Assembly (NCBI GenBank): GCA_029582165.1
Contig: CM055892.1
Location: 11,140,754-11,204,753, forward strand
Source of the DNA: Portulaca oleracea
Taxonomy: Eukaryota > Streptophyta > Magnoliopsida > Caryophyllales > Portulacaceae
Direction: 5' to 3'
Length of the DNA: 64,000 nucleotides
Shown: positions 58,421 to 64,000 of the stretch, piece after piece
How the letters are laid out: each line of letters opens with the position of its first letter
Numbering within the stretch: position 1 is the first letter of the stretch
Notes under the pieces: model-generated
The model's input: the letters and a program-made list of their open reading frames with translations, nothing else
The model's database searches: none
What the model was told of the DNA's origin: nothing
Program-made: the position numbers and the translations under genes

Positions 58421-59405
58421 GGGAAATTCCAAATGGTAGGCACCAATTATTGGGTGTTCCAAGTTGTCAATACCTTTTTAACATATTCCAAATAGTAGGC
58501 TTAATAACCCAAAAATTTCAATTTGTAAGCTTGATTTAAACGGACGTTCAGTATCAAAAAAGAAAAAAAAAAGAAAAGAAAAGAGAACGACGTTTAGTTT
58601 TAGTAGGCACCTCCTCCTCTTCCTCCTAACACCCCCATCTTCATCACAGTCCGCCATAACCATCGAGCTCGATCTGGTCTTTCTTGCCCTTCAATCCGCC
58701 ATTAATGGACACCTTCTTCTTCTTTCTCGAGATCAGCACTGGAGGGGGCGGGGGAGGCTGCTGCCGTATGACTTGCCAGGGCCGAGGAGTACCACAGCAA
58801 GCATGTTATTCTCCTCAACAAAGCAGCGCCTCCACTCCCCAAAAGACACACTCCCACTTTCTCTCTCTACAACTCAATTACATATCAACGAGTTCTTCTT
58901 CTTCAAGCTGGCAATCGAAAACCACAAATTTTGGTTCGGGAAATCAAGCCCTGGAACTGAAGAATCATGGTATGTAGAACTCTTTCTTTTTCTTGTTGAT
59001 TTGGTAAATCTGGTTCATTTGGTGTTTATGAATGTGGGTTGTATTGAAATTTTTTGGTATGTTTGGGGATGAACAGGGTGCTAGTGGCCCAGATGATGAA
59101 GATTTCAATCGATGGCCGTCAAGGTTGAAGCCTATGTTGGTTGGATGAGGTTGAGGTTGAGCAACGACAGGCAGAGGCGGTATGTGACCGCCGGCGACCA
59201 ACCACAGCAAGGAGATGGAACCGACTCTTTGGTTGAGTCATTCTCTTTTCTTTTCTTTGTTTTTTTTTTTTATACTAACGTCTGTTTCAAATTAAGCCTA
59301 CAAATTGGAATTTTTGGGTTATTAAGCTTACCATTTGGAATATGTTAGGAAGGTGTTGACAATTTGGAATACCCAATAGTTGGTGCCTACCATTTAGAAA
59401 TTCCC
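58421..59405. mobile_element. Mutator-like element (possible Pack-MULE) with 9-bp target duplication
   Basis: Inverted ends of about 180 bp: GGGAAATTCCAAATGGTAGG at 58421 against GGGAATTTCTAAATGGTAGG inverted at 59405, continuing through ATTCCAAAT and CAATTTGTA words. TTAATTTTT flanks both sides (58412-58420, 59406-59414). Long TIRs with 9-bp TSD indicate a MULE. The 640-bp interior has no transposase. It has CT-rich, G/C-richer, exon-like sequence, then a likely intron (gtatgtag...gatgaacag, about 58972-59076) and GGTGCTAGTGGCCCAGATGA. This looks like captured plant gene sequence. Confidence 0.78.
58600..59235 (+). pseudogene. Gene-like cargo inside the MULE
   Basis: Plus-strand frames include LNYISTSSSSSSWQSKTTNF or, in another frame, HINEFFFFKLAIENHKFWFG before the putative donor at 58972. 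After the putative acceptor, GASGPDDEDFNRWPSRLKPM is open. The frames before and after the intron do not join cleanly, so the source gene and frame are unresolved. I do not recognise the protein. The GT...AG pair and composition shift are the evidence. Confidence 0.35.
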
Positions 59406-59414
59406 TTAATTTTT

Positions 59415-60239
59415 TAATGTTTTGTGCAGTAAAGATTTCTATTTGTGATGTTTGCTTGAGAAATTATATATAGGTGATAAAACTACTTTGATTTAAAGGA
59501 GTTTGATTCCATAGTCATAGATGAAAGAAATGCAGGAGTTTAGTTCACCACTTCATATGGCTCGTGCATGCTTAGCAATCTTTGAATTTTGATGCAAATT
59601 GTTTATTCTGATTACTTCAAGTAGCTTGAAGTTGTGCACTTAAATTTGTGCATTATGTCATCTGTGATTTAGTTGATTATGGGTCTTATCAAGTGAACTG
59701 GGGCAATTAAACAGACCTCTGCATAGTTTCTGAATCAGTCCAATGCTGTCCTTTGCCCATATTTTTCCTCAATAATTCTAAACGAATTGTGTTCATATTG
59801 TGCCATGCCAACTTATTGCTTATTGATTTGATGTCTTGTAACCTTGATGACTTGAGTTGTGTTTGTGAAAGAGTGATGCTCAAAGTTTAGTAAACAATGT
59901 TAGCATATTAATAGGTCTTACTCCGGGACCCTTTGTATGAAAATGTGATTCATGTTGTTGAAGAACTTCAAAGACCATATAGTGAAAATGCTCCCCCCAC
60001 CCCCATCCAAACCCACATGCACAAAAGGACATGTTTCTAGCTAGTCACCACTCTAACATGGCGCCAAACACAGTTTCACAAAAGTTTCAACATTTAATTG
60101 CTAGTTAGCAGAAAATTCATCCTATCATCTTCCATATGCATAAAATGAAACCAAAAATGAGAAAAAATAGATAATGGAATCAATACTAATTTACTTAAAT
60201 CAATATGCTTTAAAAAAAAAACACTATATAAGTGACTTT
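59415..60239. other. Unassigned AT-rich DNA left of element C
   Basis: Nothing coding. Part may be the decayed U3 of the 5' LTR of element C. At 59480-59545 the sequence (CTACTTTGATTTAAAGGAGT, GAAAGAAATGCAGG) resembles 58234-58312 on the other side of the MULE. Confidence 0.35.
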
Positions 60240-60671
60240 CTGCTGAATCCAAGTTAATCTACCACCAAATAATGGGTTCATGCTTAGGGTCATGTTTTAA
60301 TTTGTGCTTGTCTTTGATCGAATTAAATAGTCATGAGAATATGTGTTTAGTTTAATCACAGCAACTCACCTCAGATCGAAAGATTGTTGTGATAGACCTT
60401 AGAATGATTATTATCAACACTACCTCACATTGGAAATAGCTCCTAATTATTTAATTAACTAGAGTGGACTCCCCTAAACTCCCTTAATTGTCAATTAGAA
60501 CTCTCAAGTTTATTGCTTTTCTAATTTCACTTTAAAATCTTATAAATACAGCAACACCTTGGATGACCTAGCATCCTTTCTTGTGCGATAGTTTAGTGCG
60601 TAGTCTGAGCGAGTTCCTAAGAGAATGACCTTGATATACTACACTGTACACTTTGCAGTTGTGGTGTATCA
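60240..60671 (+). repeat. R/U5 end of the 5' LTR of gag-only gypsy element C
   Basis: TATAAATA at 60541-60548. The LTR ends GTGGTGTATCA at 60671 before a PBS. The U5 wording (CTAAGAGAATGACCTTGATA, CTACACTGTACAC) parallels the end of the array LTR (GATCGACCTTGACATTGCTA). The 5' start of this LTR was not located. Confidence 0.6.
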
Positions 60672-60677
60672 AGTTTT

Positions 60678-60695
60678 TGGCGCCGTTGTCGGGGA
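60678..60695 (+). other. tRNA-Asp primer-binding site of element C
   Basis: TGGCGCCGTTGTCGGGGA, 17 of 18 matching the site of element B. Confidence 0.85.
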
Positions 60696-60825
60696 CTTGT
60701 TTCCCCAGCCGTCATTAGACGAAGACACTCTGGTTGACTAGGTTATTTATTTTTATTTTTCATATTTTATTTCATCATCACGTTTGATTACGCTTGATAT
60801 TCTTGTTTTTGTCATTTTCAGGTCT

Positions 60826-62016
60826 ATGCAAAAGAATTTCGCGTACGAATTTGACCGTGAAATCGAGTGCACCTTGCGAGAAAGGAGAAAGAACCAAATA
60901 CTGAAAAAGGAAAGGCAAGAAGAAGAAAAAGCTAGACAAGAAGAAGAAATGGGAGACCAACAACGCACTTTGGGATAGTATGTGACACCGAACGTCACCA
61001 ACCCTCAGTCCACCATTGTTGTGCCCACTGTTGTAGCAAACGATTTCGAGCTACGACAATCTCTTATAAACCTGGTGTCCAAAGCTCCATTCCAGAGACA
61101 CCCAAGTGAGGATCCAAACCGTCATCTGCGCATCTTCCGCCAAGCCTGCAACACATTCAAGGCAAACAACGTTTTAGAAGATGCAATCAAATTGAGGCTT
61201 TTTCCGTTCTCACTTGAAGGAAAAGCATAGGAGTGGCTTGATTCATTGCCGCCTAACACCATCACGACATTTGTTCAGCTTGCCAGCATATTCCTAGTGA
61301 AATATTTTCACCTAGCAAGCTGACCAGCCTGAGAAATCAAATTTCAACATTTGCTCAGGAAGCTGATGAGACGTTCTACGAAACATGGGAAAGATTCAAG
61401 GACCTCCTCCAATAGTGTCCTCAACATGGGTTCGAACTTGGGTTCCCATCCAGTCATTCTACAATGGAGCGAGCGAATCAGCTAGAGGGAGAATTGTTTC
61501 AGTAGCCGGAGGCGCTCTAATGAACGAGACTGTAGCCCAGCTCACAAACATGATTGAACAAATGGTGCTGAATTCTTATCAATGGTCTAAACCCCGCCAC
61601 AGCGCGGGAGGTAAGCTTGAAGTTGACACAATTTAATTATTGTCTTATAACCTTGATACTTTAACTCAGAAAATGGACCGCTTGAATATGCATGCTAGCC
61701 CTACTTTACCCTGTGCCTCGTGCCAATCAACTGAACATGGACCTCAGCCTGTCCTTCAGGAATAGTCAATGATGACCCTACCCAACACCTACCACCCAAA
61801 ATACCGAAAAATAGAACTTTGACATGTATTCCAAATTTCCAACACCTACCACCCAGGGTTAAGAAATCACCCAAATTTTTATATCGAAACAACAACTCGA
61901 CCGGTCCTCTTCAAGGACAAAGACAAGCCGCACCTAGATTCCAAATAACTCCACAACAAGGTCAACCCCAAAAGTCTAACCTTGAAGTAATGATGGAAAA
62001 CCTGTTATTGAACTAG
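60826..62016 (+). pseudogene. gag: gag of element C, in the normal orientation
   Basis: Starts MQKNFAYEFDREIECTLRER with a charged, E/K/R-rich coiled-coil-like stretch. TAG at about 60978. Then FQRHPSEDPNRHLRIFRQAC, AIKLRLFPFSLEGKA-stop(61231)-EWLDSLPPNT, a frame break near 61300, LTSLRNQISTFAQEADETFY and ETWERFKDLLQ-stop. A frame break near 61430 leads to VPIQSFYNGASESARGRIVS and LTNMIEQMVLNSYQWSKPRH. A CASCQSTEH zinc-knuckle remnant lies near 61710. The core is clearly homologous to the array gag but on the LTR sense strand, and it keeps the N-terminal region the array copies lack. No pol follows. Confidence 0.8.
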
Positions 62017-62876
62017 CAAAACCAAGATGGGGTAATTAAAAGCATAATGGAGAAGGTAGAAGCCTTAGCAACCCATAATAAAATCCTGGAAAATCAGATC
62101 ACTAACACGACAACTAAGCTCATCCAAAGGCGCTGAAATTTATTGATACATGGTAGCTTGAAGGATGTTTATGGAAGTTTGAGGTACGATTGGAGAAATA
62201 AGTTGTGCTCCATTAGCATCTTGGCTTTTAGCTCCACATATCCTAAATTATTTTCGTCCCTCACCTTTAACCCAAGCCTCCATTACAACCCTTAAAAGTC
62301 CTTTTAATTATAATTGCAATTTAGCCAACTAATGGTGGAGAATTGAGAGAATGACCAAGCTTATGGTAGGTTGTACTAATGGAAGAGAATTTGAGAGAAC
62401 CTCTGTAAAATTCAATGTAAACACATGAGTGTGAGTGTTCACTAATCCTAAAGTGAGGTTCTACCGGTCAACATTTAATCTACATAATGTCGGGTGATAA
62501 TTGATGTGTGGATGTAAGCAGTGAGATCACTGTCTTGACTTATACATTTTATCTATATGCATGCTAACAATTGGGTTTCGTGGGTAATATTGTTGATTAA
62601 ATTATGTATATTTTCCTTCCACTTTTTTCCCCAATTTTTTTCCTTTATTTTAATTTATTTCTTTTCAAAAAAAAAAAGATTTTGTGGGTATATCTTCTGC
62701 AAACCCTCACAAGACCTACTCGTCCACTAGGGGAAAGTTAGGGGTTTAAAAGGGCTTGTTGCATACGCTAAATGCAACCGTGATTCTTACGAAAGTGAGT
62801 TAGATTTTTTTTTTTACCTTTCTTATTTTATTTTTCTAACTTTTTACTCGAGGACGAGCAAAATTTAAGTGTAGAG
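62017..62876 (+). other. 3' non-coding part of element C
   Basis: Non-coding. The part at 62184-62460 is similar, same strand, to the 3' segment of the array units (for example 4089-4345). It ends ACTCGAGGACGAGCAAAATTTAAGTGTAGAG, a weak polypurine region. There is no integrase, RT or protease, so C is gag-only like the array element. Confidence 0.65.
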
Positions 62877-63130
62877 TGTTTGTTCAAGCAAAAATTTTCG
62901 GTATTTTGTCTACACTTTATATTTAATTTAGCTCAAAATAAATATTAAATTAGAATTTTTATGTAGTTTATTTAAATTTTGCAGGTTGATGATAAAAATT
63001 GAAAAAATGGACTGGAAAGTAAGTTTTTGGGCTTGATTTGGACAGACATGGACCGACCAAGATTTAAATTGGGTTGAAAAGAAAAGAAAAATAAAATAAA
63101 TAAAAAAAAGGGGGTAAAAAAAGGTGTCAC
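62877..63130 (+). repeat. Start of the 3' LTR of element C (partial)
   Basis: TGTTTGTTCAAGC follows the purine-rich end. About 250 bp of U3-like sequence can be followed before PMD-gene sequence begins. Truncated or running into unrelated DNA. Confidence 0.45.
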
Positions 63131-64000
63131 GTGCCATTTGTTTTTTTCCGAGCATCTTCTTTCATCTTCACCATCATCAATACCCGGGTCAATATGCCAT
63201 GACTCAAACATACTCTCTGGAGGATCTAAGGGGATGACACCAAGATGGCGTCCCATGATCTGCCTTGAGGCTCTTTCTCCCAGGCACCACACATAACCTG
63301 AGGGCCCCTCGATGAAGAGGCGAAGACGAGTGTCGTGTTCTACCAGATGTAAGGGGGTGGACAATCCACCCACATTGAAACCGGCCCATAGATGCCAATT
63401 CACCTGAGTCTGCAAAAGCAAAAAGAATTAAGGTTATGGTGCAGAGGAATATAAAAATAAAAATGTTGGGTATATAGAAATACGGGAGTAAGGTTGTCCA
63501 GTGCCCGCCGGATAAGATCGAGGCTCCCTGGCCTATATTTCTTTCCATGAATACCATCGACAGTCCAACACTCCGTGACTATACCGTCCTATCCAACTTT
63601 GATTGGACACTCAGGGGCAAGATATACTCGTAGGCCCATGACTGCATAAACATAATGTCAAGGAGAGAAGAAAAGAGGATCGACATCAAAAGTGAGAAGA
63701 GTCTCGAGTAGGCACCTCGAGAACCTTCCACAGGGAAGGGCCATACTGGATGCGAGTTTGAGCCCCATGAAGAAAGATAGGCTCCTCGTTCTTGAAATTC
63801 TCACCCGGCGGCGAAGCCCGTGAATGAAGTTTGCATAAGCCGCCTTGCCCCAATTCAAATTTCGAATGTTGTTGAAATTTAAAAGATTTCGGAACCATGA
63901 CAGGACTATGTTGTCCCCACGGTTGGCAAAGAGGGTGGCAGAAAGGATATATGCCAAGAAAATGAAGCGGCGCTGCTCGTCAGGCAAACTTTGGAAGCTC
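63131..64000 (-). pseudogene. Plant mobile domain (PMD) type gene, partial, with introns and lesions
   Basis: The minus-strand reading enters from beyond the window: SFQSLPDEQRRFIFLAYILS, then LFANRGDNIVLSWFRNLLNF and NLNWGKAAYANFIHGL, the hydrophobic/Trp-Gly pattern of PMD proteins (MAIN-like and transposon-linked copies). After a probable short intron (acceptor tttatgcag near 63640) comes SWAYEYILPLSVQSKLDR, then a stop or frameshift near 63590, then GKKYRPGSLDLIRRALDNLT. A second intron (gtatttc...gcttttgcag, about 63414-63487) joins in frame to TQVNWHLWAGFNVGGLSTPL and GYVWCLGERASRQIMGRHLG, ending in an acidic tail. PMD proteins are plant nuclear proteins of transposon ancestry. The internal stop suggests a pseudogene, but the window edge limits this. 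Confidence 0.55.

Overview
This window looks like intergenic nuclear DNA of a flowering plant, almost entirely made of nested and decayed transposable elements. The evidence is: Ty3/gypsy gag and pol remnants of Athila/Tat and chromovirus type; primer-binding sites (PBS) matching plant tRNA-Asp and initiator tRNA-Met; and hAT-, CACTA-, Mutator- and LINE-type remnants. No intact host gene, rRNA or tRNA gene was recognised. The only candidate non-transposon-core coding sequence is a broken plant mobile domain (PMD) gene at the right edge. Species cannot be named from the sequence.

Positions 1011-24223 hold the main structure: seven LTRs (each about 1.3 kb, TG...CA) separated by six internal regions (about 2.35 kb), a tandem array with a period of about 3.66 kb. 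The outermost LTRs are flanked by the same 5-bp target duplication, TCAAC (1006-1010 and 24224-24228). The block therefore behaves as a single insertion that later expanded, most simply by unequal exchange between LTRs. In every unit the gag segment lies backwards relative to the LTRs, the PBS and the polypurine tract. The inversion breakpoint falls inside the PBS, of which only 12 nt remain. A related element at 60.2-63.1 kb keeps the expected orientation.

The array is nested in an Athila-like element on the minus strand (here B). Its 5' LTR is 31634-33097, with an exact tRNA-Asp PBS, then gag, protease, RT, RNase H and integrase down to 26008. A post-pol (env-position) ORF follows, and the array splits it (25095-24229, resuming 1005-644). 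B carries only a modest number of nonsense and frameshift lesions. The 3' LTR of B should lie left of the window.

From 33 to 46 kb come a hAT-type MITE with perfect 8-bp TSD, a foldback MITE, a TA microsatellite, a CACTA-like element, decayed chromovirus pol, and an LTR-like block (43208-46004) whose two ends are inverted copies of each other. From 46 to 51 kb lie a second gypsy element (D; gag, protease, RT, PBS, 5' LTR) cut off inside RT, and a probable copia LTR. From 51 to 55 kb lie minisatellites, one of them split by a solo LTR with perfect 5-bp TSD, and a large inverted repeat. From 55 to 64 kb lie a LINE fragment, a Mutator-like element with 9-bp TSD and exon-like cargo, the gag-only gypsy element C, and the PMD gene remnant.

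A pattern that crosses families: four different LTR families each carry a cluster of short GC-rich dyad motifs. In three of them the cluster sits just upstream of a TATA-like box. In the tandem array it is the most variable stretch between otherwise near-identical LTRs. In B the same motif recurs inside the element, upstream of the post-pol ORF, which suggests a duplicated promoter module.
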